64,000 nt of DNA from Pyrinomonas methylaliphatogenes (GTDB lineage: Bacteria; Acidobacteriota; Blastocatellia; Pyrinomonadales; Pyrinomonadaceae): NCBI RefSeq assembly GCF_000820845.2, contig NZ_CBXV010000008.1:313001-377000 (forward strand), given 5' to 3'. The position numbers and the translations under genes were made by a program. The notes below the pieces were generated by a model. It did no database searches. It was not told the DNA's origin and saw only the letters and a program-made list of their open reading frames with translations. Of this stretch, positions 9,714-20,311 are shown in pieces (position 1 is the first letter of the stretch; each line of letters begins with the position of its first letter).

Positions 9714-10307
9714 ATGTCTGCACGCATCGTCACGTTGCCCAATCTGCTCACGGTCCTACGCATGATGCTCATCCCGGTCTTCGTCTCGCTCCTCTTCTAC
9801 AAGATGTACGCTTGGGCGCTCTTCGTCTTCATCATCGCGGGAACGACCGACGGGCTCGATGGGCTTTTTGCCCGCCGCTTCGACCAACGCTCATCCCTCG
9901 GCACGATCCTCGACCCGATCGCCGATAAACTCCTGCTCGTCACATCGTTCGTCGTCCTCTCGATGCCCAACATCTACCCACAACCGCTGCCGCGCCATCT
10001 GCCCATCCCATTCTGGACGACGGCGCTCGTCATCAGCCGCGACGTCTTCATCCTGGTCGGGGCCGCCGCAATTCATCTGGTCACCGGTTTTCGTCGCTTC
10101 CGCCCCTCTTGGCCCGGGAAGTTGAACACGACGATTCAAATCCTCTCCATCATCTACATCCTCAGCGCCGCGCATTTGACGACCTTGACCGGATATCTGC
10201 CGGGCGTCTACTCGCTCGTCGGGGCTTCCGCCTTCTTCTCCGGCATCCACTACATCTTCTTCGCCTCGCGCCTTCTCGCCGAGGAGCGGCGCGAATTCGA
10301 CGTTTAA
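9714..10307 (+). CDS. pgsA: CDP-diacylglycerol-glycerol-3-phosphate 3-phosphatidyltransferase
   Basis: Makes phosphatidylglycerol phosphate from CDP-diacylglycerol at the inner membrane. The 197-aa protein starts MSARIVTLPNLLTVLRM, the classic PgsA N-terminus. It has the CDP-alcohol phosphotransferase signature (DG, AR, then G and two spaced Asp) from DGLDGLFARR to LDPIADK. Several hydrophobic segments follow. The open frame extends upstream through the end of the phosphoesterase, but only the ATG at 9714 gives a family-like start. An AAGGAG lies unusually far upstream (about 20 nt). Confidence 0.92.
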   Translation: MSARIVTLPNLLTVLRMMLIPVFVSLLFYKMYAWALFVFIIAGTTDGLDGLFARRFDQRSSLGTILDPIADKLLLVTSFVVLSMPNIYPQPLPRHLPIPFWTTALVISRDVFILVGAAAIHLVTGFRRFRPSWPGKLNTTIQILSIIYILSAAHLTTLTGYLPGVYSLVGASAFFSGIHYIFFASRLLAEERREFDV

Positions 10308-10359
10308 CCCAAACTTAGTCTTTTCAACGTCTTAAGCCCGAAGCGCGCGCCCCAGAAGA

Positions 10360-10388
10360 TTGACAATGGAACGCTCAAGATTTATACT
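10360..10388 (+). promoter_or_regulatory. Promoter of dnaK-dnaJ-hspR
   Basis: TTGACA (10360-10365), a 17-bp spacer and TATACT (10383-10388) give a near-consensus housekeeping promoter 60 bp before the dnaK ATG. Such a strong promoter fits an operon controlled by repression rather than by an alternative sigma factor. Confidence 0.8.
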
Positions 10389-10403
10389 AACGATGCGTTC
10401 AAG
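10373..10403 (+). promoter_or_regulatory. Possible HspR half-sites around the dnaK -10
   Basis: GCTCAAG (10373-10379) and GTTCAAG (10397-10403) flank the -10 box in direct orientation, 24 bp apart. They resemble one arm (ACTCAAG) of the HAIR element bound by HspR. The canonical element is an inverted repeat, CTTGAGT-N7-ACTCAAG, which is not present intact. The hspR gene in this operon makes the idea worth testing. Confidence 0.35.
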
Positions 10404-10447
10404 ACGAAGGGCCCCAATCCCAAAGCGCGATTCTGGAGAATTTCGCA

Positions 10448-12364
<1,917 letters not shown>

Positions 12365-12395
12365 GTGACGAGCGCGGTCGCTCGTTACGGCGAGC

Positions 12396-13535
12396 ATGAC
12401 GACGAAGCGAGAAGATTACTATCAAATACTCGGCATCAAACGCGATGCCAAGCCGGAAGAGATCAAGAAGGCCTACCGGCGGCTGGCCCGCAAGTACCAT
12501 CCGGACGTCAACCCGGGCGACAAAGCGGCGGAAGAGCGTTTCAAACTGATCACGGAGGCTTACGACGTCCTTTCGGATCCAAAGAAGCGGGCCATTTACG
12601 ATCGTCACGGCTACTATTCGGAGAATTTAAGCGGGACGGCGGCGGGCGCGTCCAAATCTCGCGCCAGCGGTTTCGATTTCAGCGGCTTCGACTGGGGCGG
12701 ATCCTCTTCGGGTGGGACGAGCTTCCGCGACATCTTCGCAGAGCTTTTCGGGGGCGGCAAACAGGAGCGCGAACCGCCTCGTCCGCAACCTACGCGCGGC
12801 GCGGACATTGAAATGCCTCTGGCCTTAAGCTTTGAGGAAGCGGTCAAAGGCTTGACGACCAACATCACGGTCAATCGCTCCGAACAGTGTCCCCGCTGTC
12901 AAGGGGCTGGCGACATGGGCGGGCCGCTCATCGTTTGCCAGACGTGCAAAGGGTCCGGTCAAGTTGCGCGCGCTGGCGGGCGACTCCGCTTCTCGCAACA
13001 ATGTCCCGATTGCGCCGGCACCGGCAAGCGGCGTCCACCGTGCCCCGTCTGTAACGGCCAAGGGACGGTGCCGAAAACGGAGACGGTCAAGGTGCGCATT
13101 CCAGCAGGCGTCGATACGGGCTCGCGCGTGCGCGTCCCCGGCAAAGGTCATGGCGGACGACTCGGCGCCCCGCCGGGTGATCTTTACATCATCACGAACG
13201 TTGGCAGTCATCCCTATTTTACGCGCAAGGGCGACAATATCTACGTCACCGTCCCCGTAACCGTCCCGGAAGCGGCGCTCGGGGCCAAGATCGAGGTGCC
13301 GACGATCGAAGGCAAAGCGATTTTGCGCATTCCGCCCGGCACGCAATCCGGACAGAAGTTCCGTTTGCGCGAGCGCGGGGTGCCGAGTTTGCGCAATCCG
13401 CAAGCGCGCGGCGATCAGTTCGTCGAAATTCAAGTGACGCTGCCGAAAGTCATCTCCGAGGAGACTAAAGAGTTGCTGCGCCGTTACGCACAGATCAACC
13501 CGGAGAACCCGCGCGTCGCGATGGGACTTGAATGA
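12396..13535 (+). CDS. dnaJ: Co-chaperone DnaJ (Hsp40)
   Basis: Type I DnaJ, 379 aa. The J-domain at residues 5-70 carries the HPD motif ([10 protein letters not shown]). A Gly/Phe/Ser-rich linker follows ([15 protein letters not shown]). The four CxxCxGxG zinc repeats are [24 protein letters not shown] and CPVCNGQG. The C-terminal substrate-binding domain is complete. It stimulates DnaK ATPase and hands over substrates. It starts 31 bp after dnaK and precedes hspR by 66 bp. Confidence 0.97.
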   Translation: MTTKREDYYQILGIKRDAKPEEIKKAYRRLARKYHPDVNPGDKAAEERFKLITEAYDVLSDPKKRAIYDRHGYYSENLSGTAAGASKSRASGFDFSGFDWGGSSSGGTSFRDIFAELFGGGKQEREPPRPQPTRGADIEMPLALSFEEAVKGLTTNITVNRSEQCPRCQGAGDMGGPLIVCQTCKGSGQVARAGGRLRFSQQCPDCAGTGKRRPPCPVCNGQGTVPKTETVKVRIPAGVDTGSRVRVPGKGHGGRLGAPPGDLYIITNVGSHPYFTRKGDNIYVTVPVTVPEAALGAKIEVPTIEGKAILRIPPGTQSGQKFRLRERGVPSLRNPQARGDQFVEIQVTLPKVISEETKELLRRYAQINPENPRVAMGLE

Positions 13536-13601
13536 GGCTCGCGTGGCAACCCAATCGGGTCCGTCGTAGCTCTTTAACTATAGAATCGGTATCGAGCTCC
13601 C

Positions 13602-13994
13602 ATGAAACGCAAAGAGCGCACATACACGATCAGCGCCGTCGCCGCGCAGTACGACGTTCACCCGCAAACGTTGCGCCTTTACGAGCGCGAAGGGTTGCTC
13701 AAACCATCGCGCTCGCGGGGCAACACGCGCCTTTACACGGATGCCGATCTCGAACGGCTCGAATTGATCCTTTCGCTCACGCGCGAACTCGGCGTAAACC
13801 TCGCCGGCGTGGCCATCATCCTCGACATGCGCGAGAAGATGGAACAGATGCGGCGCGAATTTGAGCGCTTCTTCGAGTATCTGCAAACCCACATCCACGA
13901 ATTCGCCCAGCACGCTGGGAAGGAACCTTCCGACGCGCTCGTCCCTATCTCGCGCGCAGCGGTCATCCGTCGTCATGAAGACGGACAACAGTGA
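13602..13994 (+). CDS. hspR: MerR-family heat-shock repressor HspR
   Basis: 130-aa MerR-type regulator. The winged-helix region reads YTISAVAAQYDVHPQTLRLYEREGLL with RLYTDADLERL and GVNLAGVAIILDMR, which matches HspR more than metal-sensing MerR proteins. A coiled coil follows (EKMEQMRREFERFFEYLQ). No metal-binding cysteines are present. In actinobacteria HspR represses its own dnaK operon with DnaK as co-repressor; the same autoregulation is inferred from its position as third gene after dnaK and dnaJ. It converges with the heme O synthase gene. Confidence 0.88.
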   Translation: MKRKERTYTISAVAAQYDVHPQTLRLYEREGLLKPSRSRGNTRLYTDADLERLELILSLTRELGVNLAGVAIILDMREKMEQMRREFERFFEYLQTHIHEFAQHAGKEPSDALVPISRAAVIRRHEDGQQ

Positions 13995-14016
13995 TAACCA
14001 TCCCTTTTCACGAGTT

Positions 14017-14952
14017 TCAGCGCGCGTCGAGCATCATCAAGATGAAGAGTATGGGCAGGTAGAGGACCGATGCCAGCAGAACGTGCCGCGCGTGGCGATT
14101 CGAGAGCGTGAGCGCGGCGCGCACGCTGGTCCAGAGATAGAAAGCGCTGAGCGCGATGGCCCCCCAGAAGTAGAGCATCCCGGTCAAACCGACGATCGTC
14201 GGAAGTAGACTCACGGGCAGGAGCGCCAGCGAATAGACGACCATCTGTCTGCCCGTCGAACGCCCGTCGGGTTCAACCACCGGCAGCATGCAGATCCCCG
14301 CGCGCGCATAATCTTCGCGGCAGATCCAAGCGATGGCGAGAAAGTGGGGGAATTGCCACAAGAAGAGGATGGCAAAGAGTATCCACGCTTCGATGCTGAG
14401 CGCGCTCGAGAGTTTGAAACCGGCGTTCGCCGCGGCCCACCCGAAAAGCGGCGGCATCGCCCCGGGGAACGCGCCGACCACCGTAGACAGCGGCGTGCGC
14501 GTCTTCAGCGGCGTGTATAGCAAGATGTACCCGACGATCACCCCGAGGCCGAGCAACGCCGTCAGAGGGCTGACGAAGACCGCCAGATGGAGTTCGGCGA
14601 GCCCCGTCAAACTCGCCCCGAAGATGAGCGCTTGCCGCGGCGTTATCCTTCCCGAAGGGATCGGGCGGTTGGCCGTCCGGCGCATCGCGCGATCGCGCTC
14701 GCGCTCGACGTATTGATTGAGCGTCGCAACGCCCGACGAAAGCAGGCAGACGCCCCAGAGCGTGTGAAAGAAGAGCGCGTAATCGAAGGGGAAGCGCGCG
14801 CCGAGATAGAAGGCGGCGGCGGCGACCATCACGACCATGAACGTGATGCCCGGTTTGGTCAATTCGAAGAAGGCGGCGATGCGCTCACGCGCCCCGGTTT
14901 CGCTCGCCGTCTGCGGTGAGTTGAGCTCGACGCTGATGCTTTTAGCTATCAC
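14017..14952 (-). CDS. ctaB: Protoheme IX farnesyltransferase (heme O synthase)
   Basis: Adds a farnesyl chain to heme B, giving heme O, the precursor of the heme A needed by the oxidase encoded upstream. The 311-aa membrane protein has the UbiA-family aspartate-rich motifs: NQYVERERDRAMRRTANRPI and, in the second half, YARAGICMLPVVEPDG. About seven to nine hydrophobic segments are visible. It begins with GTG at 14952, preceded by AAGGGG. It is the last gene of the respiratory cluster. Heme A synthase (ctaA) was not found in the window. Confidence 0.95.
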   Translation of the reverse strand: MIAKSISVELNSPQTASETGARERIAAFFELTKPGITFMVVMVAAAAFYLGARFPFDYALFFHTLWGVCLLSSGVATLNQYVERERDRAMRRTANRPIPSGRITPRQALIFGASLTGLAELHLAVFVSPLTALLGLGVIVGYILLYTPLKTRTPLSTVVGAFPGAMPPLFGWAAANAGFKLSSALSIEAWILFAILFLWQFPHFLAIAWICREDYARAGICMLPVVEPDGRSTGRQMVVYSLALLPVSLLPTIVGLTGMLYFWGAIALSAFYLWTSVRAALTLSNRHARHVLLASVLYLPILFILMMLDAR

Positions 14953-15001
14953 GCTGCTTATTTCCCCTTGCGTTGTTTAATTCGACCCGCCGCCCTTATT
15001 C

Positions 15002-15316
15002 TCACTGCGCCGAGATGCTGACGACCGGGGCGAGCAACCCTCGCGTCACATAGTCGCTCGCCGTCAACACGAGCATGATGACTAACCAGAAGATGCCCGC
15101 GACGACGACGACCTGCGTCAAACGCGAGCTATATCGCACGTGCATGAAATAGAGGACGACGAGCGTCGCCTTGGTGACGGCGATCGTCAACGCCACGACG
15201 ATGTTCAATATCCATGGCAGATCGAACCGCGCGACAAACACGGTGATCGCCGTCAGCGCCATCAAGGCTCCGAAGACGGCGTAATAGGTCTTTTTGGGAA
15301 CGATGTGCTCAGACAT
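15002..15316 (-). CDS. Cytochrome c oxidase subunit IV (prokaryotic type)
   Basis: 104-aa membrane protein with three predicted spans (YYAVFGALMALTAITVFVA, IVVALTIAVTKATLVVLYF, VVVAGIFWLVIMLVL). It matches the small COX4_pro family found after subunit III in caa3 and bo3 oxidases, where it helps assembly or stability of the CuB site. It starts one base after the coxC stop codon, with the ribosome site inside the end of coxC, so translation is probably coupled. Confidence 0.82.
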   Translation of the reverse strand: MSEHIVPKKTYYAVFGALMALTAITVFVARFDLPWILNIVVALTIAVTKATLVVLYFMHVRYSSRLTQVVVVAGIFWLVIMLVLTASDYVTRGLLAPVVSISAQ

Positions 15317-15317
15317 G

Positions 15318-16001
15318 TCACCCCTTCACATGAAAACCGACTAGATAGAGCAACGGGAAGAGAAAGATCCACACGATATCGACGAAGTGCCAGTACAGCC
15401 CCGAGATCTCGACCGGCGAGTGATATTCAGGCGAATAGCGTCCGCGCCACGCGAAATAGATCAAGAAGGCGAGGATGCTCACGCCGATTATCATGTGAAG
15501 CGCGTGCAGACCGGTCATCGCGAAGTAGAGCCAGAAGAAGATCTGAGCCTGTTGTGGGTGCGGGCCCTCATAGTGGAAGTGTATTCCGGGGATCAGGCCA
15601 TCGTGAAACTTGTGCGAGTATTCGATGACCTTGATCCCCAAAAATGTCAAACCGAGCAGCATCGTCAAGATGAGGAAGAGGACGAGCTTCCCTCGATTGC
15701 CGACTTGCGAATGGTAAACGGCTAGCGCCATCGTCAAGCTGCTCGTGATCAGGACGACCGTATTGATGCCCCCGAGCAAGATATCCAAATGGTGACTCGC
15801 CTCGGCGAAGACCTGTGGGTACCAAGAGCGGTAGATCGAATAAGCGAGAAAGAGACCGCCGAAGAACATGATCTCCGTGATCAGAAAGACCCACATCCCG
15901 AGGGTGCTCGCCTCGCGCTGCTGCTCCATGTTCTCAAAATGATGGGCGAGCGCCGGATGGTGTGCGATCGCATGCTGCGCTGTGACTTCGCTCTGTGCCA
16001 C
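15318..16001 (-). CDS. coxC: Cytochrome c oxidase subunit III
   Basis: Seven-helix core subunit of the heme-copper oxidase, about 227 aa. Recognisable blocks are [39 protein letters not shown] and [18 protein letters not shown] at the C-terminus. A TTG at 16022 would extend it by seven residues, but AAGGAG sits between that TTG and a GTG at 16001, so I use the GTG. It lies between coxA and the subunit IV gene on the minus strand. Confidence 0.94.
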   Translation of the reverse strand: MAQSEVTAQHAIAHHPALAHHFENMEQQREASTLGMWVFLITEIMFFGGLFLAYSIYRSWYPQVFAEASHHLDILLGGINTVVLITSSLTMALAVYHSQVGNRGKLVLFLILTMLLGLTFLGIKVIEYSHKFHDGLIPGIHFHYEGPHPQQAQIFFWLYFAMTGLHALHMIIGVSILAFLIYFAWRGRYSPEYHSPVEISGLYWHFVDIVWIFLFPLLYLVGFHVKG

Positions 16002-16058
16002 GACCCTTCTCTCCTTTTTCAACTTAAAACTCGAGTGGCATTGCCCTTCCCCTCTCGA

Positions 16059-17729
16059 TCATTCCCCGGTCAAGCTCGACGCATCGGGCTTGCCGCCTCC
16101 GATCACCTCCGCTTCCTCCTGCGGTCGGAACTCATAAGCGTTCCAAGTGACGATCGGCGTCCGCTCGAAGTTCTCTGGCGGCGGCGGCGAACTCGTGCGC
16201 CACTCCAGCCCGGTCGCCAGCCACGGATCAGCCGGCGCGATCGGCCCCTTCTTCAAAGACCAGAGCAGATAGATGGCCGGCAGGATGAACCCTACGGCCA
16301 GAATCGAGGCGCCCGCCGTCGAGAGCACGTGCAGCAATTGAAATTCGGGCGCGTAGGTGTAGTAACGGCGCGGCATCCCCAAGTAGCCGAGGATGAACTG
16401 CGGGAAGAAGGTCAGGTTGAAACCGACGAAGACGACGAGCGCCGCAAAACGCGCCCACCCTTCCGGATAAAGCCGTCCCGTCATCTTGGGCCACCAGTAA
16501 TGCATCGCGCCGAGGTAGGCGAGCAGCGCCCCGCCGACCATGATGTAGTGGAAATGTGCGACGACGAAGTAGGTGTCATGCACGTGAACGTCCAAACCCA
16601 AGGCGGCGAGGAACAGTCCCGTCAATCCGCCGATCAAGAACAATCCGATGAATCCCAGAGCATAGAGCATCGGCGCATCATACGAGATCGAGCCGCGATA
16701 AAGGGTCGCCGTCCAGTTGAAGACTTTGATCGCCGACGGGATGGCCACCGCATAGCTGAGGAGCGAAAAGAGCATGCCTGCATAGACCGATTGGCTCGAC
16801 GTGAATAGGTGATGGCCCCAAACGAGAAAGCCGACGATCGCGATCGCCAAGCTTGAGAAAGCGACGAACTTGTAGCCGAAGATCGGCTTACGCGAAAAAG
16901 TGGCGATGATTTCGCTCACCACGCCCATCGATGGCAGAACCATGATGTACACCGCCGGGTGGGAGTAGAACCAGAAAAGATGCTGGAAGAGCACGGGGTC
17001 GCCGCCCAGACGCGGGTCGAAGATGCCGATCCCCACGGTTCGCTCCAACGCGACCAACAATAGGGTGATCGCCAGCACCGGCGTCCCTAAAATCTGGATG
17101 AGGCTCGTCGCATACTGCGCCCAAACGAAGAGCGGCAATCGGAACCAGGTCATGCCGGGCGCGCGCATCGTATGGATCGTCACGATGAAGTTGAGCCCCG
17201 TCAAGATCGAGGAGAAGCCAGCGATGAAGATTCCCAATCCGGTCGCGATCACATACGTATTCGCGTAGTTGGTGCTATAGGGCGGATAGAAAGTCCAGCC
17301 CGTATCGACGCCGCCAGCGAACATCGCGTATGAGGCGAAGAGCGCGCCCGTCATGAAGACGTACCAACTCAGCAGATTCAATCGCGGGAAAGCGACGTCC
17401 TTGGCGCCGATCATGATCGGCAACAGGAAGTTCCCGAACACCGCTGGGATCGATGGTATCAAGAAGAAGAAGACCATCGTGATCCCATGCTGGGTGAAGA
17501 GCTTGTTGTAGGTCTGCGCCGAGACGAGATCTCCCTGTGGCGTCAATAACTCCAAGCGGATCAACGTCGCATAGATGCCGCCGACCAAGAAGAAGAAGGT
17601 GACTGAGATAAGATAAAGAATCCCGATCCGCTTATGGTCGAGCGTCAGAAGCCACGACTTCAACGTCTGCCCAGCATTCAGATAGGTCGTGCGCGGTTTC
17701 GCTTCAACGGGTATGACTGCGGTGCTCAT
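16059..17729 (-). CDS. coxA: Cytochrome c oxidase subunit I, A2-type
   Basis: 556-aa, twelve-helix catalytic subunit that reduces O2 and pumps protons. Ligands are visible: H81 in [10 protein letters not shown] (heme a), H257 of the CuB site with Y261 of the His-Tyr cross-link in [10 protein letters not shown]306-H307 in WGHHLF, and H392 and H394 in [11 protein letters not shown]. The segment FYSHPAVY has Tyr-Ser in place of the Gly-His-Pro-Glu form, which marks an A2-type oxidase lacking the D-channel glutamate, as in Rhodothermus and Thermus caa3 enzymes. A GAGGAGG ribosome site precedes the ATG. It lies 3 bp after coxB. Confidence 0.97.
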   Translation of the reverse strand: MSTAVIPVEAKPRTTYLNAGQTLKSWLLTLDHKRIGILYLISVTFFFLVGGIYATLIRLELLTPQGDLVSAQTYNKLFTQHGITMVFFFLIPSIPAVFGNFLLPIMIGAKDVAFPRLNLLSWYVFMTGALFASYAMFAGGVDTGWTFYPPYSTNYANTYVIATGLGIFIAGFSSILTGLNFIVTIHTMRAPGMTWFRLPLFVWAQYATSLIQILGTPVLAITLLLVALERTVGIGIFDPRLGGDPVLFQHLFWFYSHPAVYIMVLPSMGVVSEIIATFSRKPIFGYKFVAFSSLAIAIVGFLVWGHHLFTSSQSVYAGMLFSLLSYAVAIPSAIKVFNWTATLYRGSISYDAPMLYALGFIGLFLIGGLTGLFLAALGLDVHVHDTYFVVAHFHYIMVGGALLAYLGAMHYWWPKMTGRLYPEGWARFAALVVFVGFNLTFFPQFILGYLGMPRRYYTYAPEFQLLHVLSTAGASILAVGFILPAIYLLWSLKKGPIAPADPWLATGLEWRTSSPPPPENFERTPIVTWNAYEFRPQEEAEVIGGGKPDASSLTGE

Positions 17730-17732
17730 AAC

Positions 17733-18752
17733 TTACCTCCTCTGCCCATTCGGGCTGCTAGCCGCCTGAGCGGCGTTGGCGCTCGTCATCGCCGCGTTGC
17801 CGCTCTGCGGCGATAACGACTTGATGTACGCGATCAACTGCAGAAGCTGCTCTTCGCTCACCTGCCCTTGATATGTTGGCATGATGGCCGAATATCCGGC
17901 AACGATCTTCGCGCTCGGATTGAGGATCGATTCGCGCAAGTAGTTCTCATCGGCGACCACGGTTTGCCCGCCCTCGAGCTGCACTGGTTTACCGAAGATG
18001 CCGGCAAGTTGCGGTCCGCGCCCGCCGGCATCGCGCCCGCCGTTCAGATGGCAGGTCGTGCATCCCAAAGTCTGGAAGAGTTGCTCGCCCTGTTGCGCTG
18101 GCGAAAGCTGGCTCGTGTTGCCGCTCAGCCACGCTTGGTACTCATCGGGACGCATGACGATGACCGTCCCGGTCATCCGCGAGTGATTCATCCCGCAGTA
18201 TTCGGCGCAGAAGAGATGGTACCTGCCGGGCTTCGTCGCCTCGAACCACATCTGCGTGTAGCGGCCCGGCACCACATCCATCTTGACGCGGAAATCGGGG
18301 ATGTAGAAGCTGTGGATGACATCCTCGGTCGTCATCGTCAGGCGGATCTTGCGCCCCATCGGGACGTGCAGTTCGTTGATCTCGCGCTGCCCGGTCGGGT
18401 GCTGCATCTTCCACATCCACTGCTTGCCGACGACGTAGATGTCGAGAGCGTCTTTCGGGATGCGATATTGCGCGAAATAGACCTTCGCGCCCCAGACGAA
18501 GAGCGACATCGCGATCAGAAACGGGATCACGATCCAGATCGTCTCGAGCTTCATCGAACCGAAGATGGGGCGCGGGATCTCGCCCGGGGCCCGCCGCCGA
18601 TACTTGACGACGAAGAGGATGATGGCCGCAACGATGAGTACGGTGAAAAACAGCGTGATGCCAAGCCAGTAATAGAACAGCGCATCCACCTGTTGGGCGA
18701 TAGTGGAAGCCTGTTCGGGCATCAATTTAAGCTCTGATGGAAACTGCTGCAT
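17733..18752 (-). CDS. coxB: Cytochrome c oxidase subunit II with fused cytochrome c (caa3-type)
   Basis: 339-aa subunit that receives electrons. Two N-terminal spans (about residues 28-50 and 70-88) precede the CuA domain with H147 in HSFYIPDFRVKMD and C182, C186, H190, M193 in FCAEYCGMNHSRM. A C-terminal cytochrome c domain follows, with heme motif CTTCH at residues 231-235 and a distal Met probably in SAIMPTYQG. The fusion identifies a caa3-type oxidase, able to take electrons directly from ACIII or a small cytochrome. The ATG has only a weak ribosome site. Confidence 0.96.
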   Translation of the reverse strand: MQQFPSELKLMPEQASTIAQQVDALFYYWLGITLFFTVLIVAAIILFVVKYRRRAPGEIPRPIFGSMKLETIWIVIPFLIAMSLFVWGAKVYFAQYRIPKDALDIYVVGKQWMWKMQHPTGQREINELHVPMGRKIRLTMTTEDVIHSFYIPDFRVKMDVVPGRYTQMWFEATKPGRYHLFCAEYCGMNHSRMTGTVIVMRPDEYQAWLSGNTSQLSPAQQGEQLFQTLGCTTCHLNGGRDAGGRGPQLAGIFGKPVQLEGGQTVVADENYLRESILNPSAKIVAGYSAIMPTYQGQVSEEQLLQLIAYIKSLSPQSGNAAMTSANAAQAASSPNGQRR

Positions 18753-18758
18753 ATGCTC

Positions 18759-19646
18759 TTACGTGACCCCTCCTGTTGCGCGCTGCGCGCGACGGCTTTC
18801 GCGCCACCATAGCACGAACAACAAAACGCCCAATCCCAGCACCGTGGCCGCCCCTGCTAGCTTGACGATGTTCAGTACGACCGGACCATATTTCCCAGCA
18901 ACCGGATCGTAGTGGAAGCAATAGAGCAGGAGCTGGTCCACGGGAGATCCGATCTTGTTCTCTGACGCTTCGACTAAGCCGAGGCGCAGATCCCGCGGTT
19001 CGTACTGTATGCCGTAGAAGTACCTGTCAACTCTCCCCTGCGGCGTCAAAAGGATGATCCCGCTCGCGTGCGCCCACTGCCCCGTCCGCTGATCGAAGGC
19101 GTAATGGAAACCGACCGCATCGGTCAAACGCCGGATCTCATTCTCATCACCGGTGAGAAAATGCCAGCCCTGCTCGGCATCGGGACGCACGTAACGGATC
19201 ATGTACGACTTCTTCTTGGCCGCCGCTAATTCCGGCTTTTCGCGCGGATCGAAACTGACGATCAAGACTTCGAAATCGCGCCCCGCCGTAAGCGAGATCG
19301 TATTCAAACTTCCGAGCAATCCGTTCAGCACCTGACTGCAAAGCATCGGGCATTCGTAATAGACGAGCGCAAGGATCGCCGGTTTGCTCCCGAAGTACTT
19401 GCCGAGCTGCACGAGCTGCCCCGTCTCATCGCGCAAGGTGATGTCCAAAGGCACCTGCTCGCCCAAACGTTGCTCGATACGCACGTTCTTCAGCGCTTCG
19501 GGGACGCCCGTCTCCTGTCGCCCGATATCCGGAGGACGGCTATAAAGGCCACCGCCGCTTTGCGCTCGTACTTCGCCGCCAACTGAGATCGCCAGCAGAA
19601 GCATCGCGCTCAACTTCACAGCCAAAGGCTTCTTCGATCTTTTCAT
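18759..19646 (-). CDS. SCO1/SenC-family copper chaperone
   Basis: 295-aa periplasmic thioredoxin-fold protein that delivers copper to the CuA site or maintains its cysteines. It has a signal peptide at residues 1-29, the CPMLC copper motif (C99 and C103 in YYECPMLCSQVLNGL), and the distal His in QWAHASGIILL. A C-terminal membrane span (VLNIVKLAGAATVLGLGVLLF) anchors it, which is common in ACIII-linked SCO proteins. The stop codon is 6 bp before the coxB start, so it is in the same operon as the enzyme it probably metallates. Confidence 0.92.
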   Translation of the reverse strand: MKRSKKPLAVKLSAMLLLAISVGGEVRAQSGGGLYSRPPDIGRQETGVPEALKNVRIEQRLGEQVPLDITLRDETGQLVQLGKYFGSKPAILALVYYECPMLCSQVLNGLLGSLNTISLTAGRDFEVLIVSFDPREKPELAAAKKKSYMIRYVRPDAEQGWHFLTGDENEIRRLTDAVGFHYAFDQRTGQWAHASGIILLTPQGRVDRYFYGIQYEPRDLRLGLVEASENKIGSPVDQLLLYCFHYDPVAGKYGPVVLNIVKLAGAATVLGLGVLLFVLWWRESRRAQRATGGVT

Positions 19647-19712
19647 GATTCACCGCCTTTCCGAGCGATCTGCAGCCTTCACGCCGGACGATCCCCAAAG
19701 ATCAAATCTTCA

Positions 19713-20285
19713 TCAATATCCGAGAGGTCTTTCCTGCACCCTCTTATCCATCGCGCGCCCGGAACTCTGTTGCGCGGGGACGAAGACCCCTTCTTCCGCA
19801 TCACGCCTTTGACCATCGGGCAAAACCGGCAAACCGCGCCGAACGAGCAGCTCTTTAGCCCGCTCGATCGGGATATGAACGATCCCGGCGTTACGATCCA
19901 CCCATCCGTAACTGTGCAGCAAAGCGTCCTCATCGGCGCGCAACCGTTTCAAATCATCGAGCGGATGGATCTCATGACCGGGCGCAAGCTGTAGGCGCGG
20001 TTCCGGCGGCAGGCGCTCCTCCCCTTCGCGCCGCAGCGTTGGCATCGTAGCTGCCTCGCGCCGTTCTTCGCTCACCTGGAAATATTTGAACATGACGACC
20101 ACGATCAGAAAGCAGAGCGCGGTTGCCGCAATCAGCCATCCGATGAACTTCAGGATCGCGCCCGTATTGACGTCGCTCCGTTCATACGAGACGTCAACGT
20201 TACGGATGTAGGAGACATCGGGCGTTTCGGTGATGTGCTCTTCGCCGTGCCCGTTCTTCCCGTTGCCATGATGACCGCCGATCAT
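19713..20285 (-). CDS. ACIII-cluster single-span membrane protein
   Basis: 190-aa protein without a recognised catalytic domain. The N-terminus is His-rich (GGHHGNGKNGHGEEH). One membrane span lies at residues about 43-66. The C-terminal part outside the span contains DLKRLRADEDALLHSYGWVD followed by IVHIPIERAKELLVRRGLP. A strong GAAGGAG precedes the ATG. It sits between actF and SCO on the same strand. By position it could be an accessory subunit linking ACIII with the oxidase or an assembly factor. Proteins of this kind recur between actF and cox genes in related clusters; the function is inferred from position. Confidence 0.75.
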   Translation of the reverse strand: MIGGHHGNGKNGHGEEHITETPDVSYIRNVDVSYERSDVNTGAILKFIGWLIAATALCFLIVVVMFKYFQVSEERREAATMPTLRREGEERLPPEPRLQLAPGHEIHPLDDLKRLRADEDALLHSYGWVDRNAGIVHIPIERAKELLVRRGLPVLPDGQRRDAEEGVFVPAQQSSGRAMDKRVQERPLGY

Positions 20286-20311
20286 ACCTTCGCTCCTTCG
20301 AACTCAACCTC

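Noticed and set aside
10308-10447. CIRCE element for HrcA upstream of dnaK
   Set aside because: No TTAGCACTC-N9-GAGTGCTAA inverted repeat is present, and the operon encodes HspR instead.
16002-16022. TTG start for coxC seven codons upstream
   Set aside because: The AAGGAG ribosome site lies inside those codons and is correctly spaced for the GTG at 16001.
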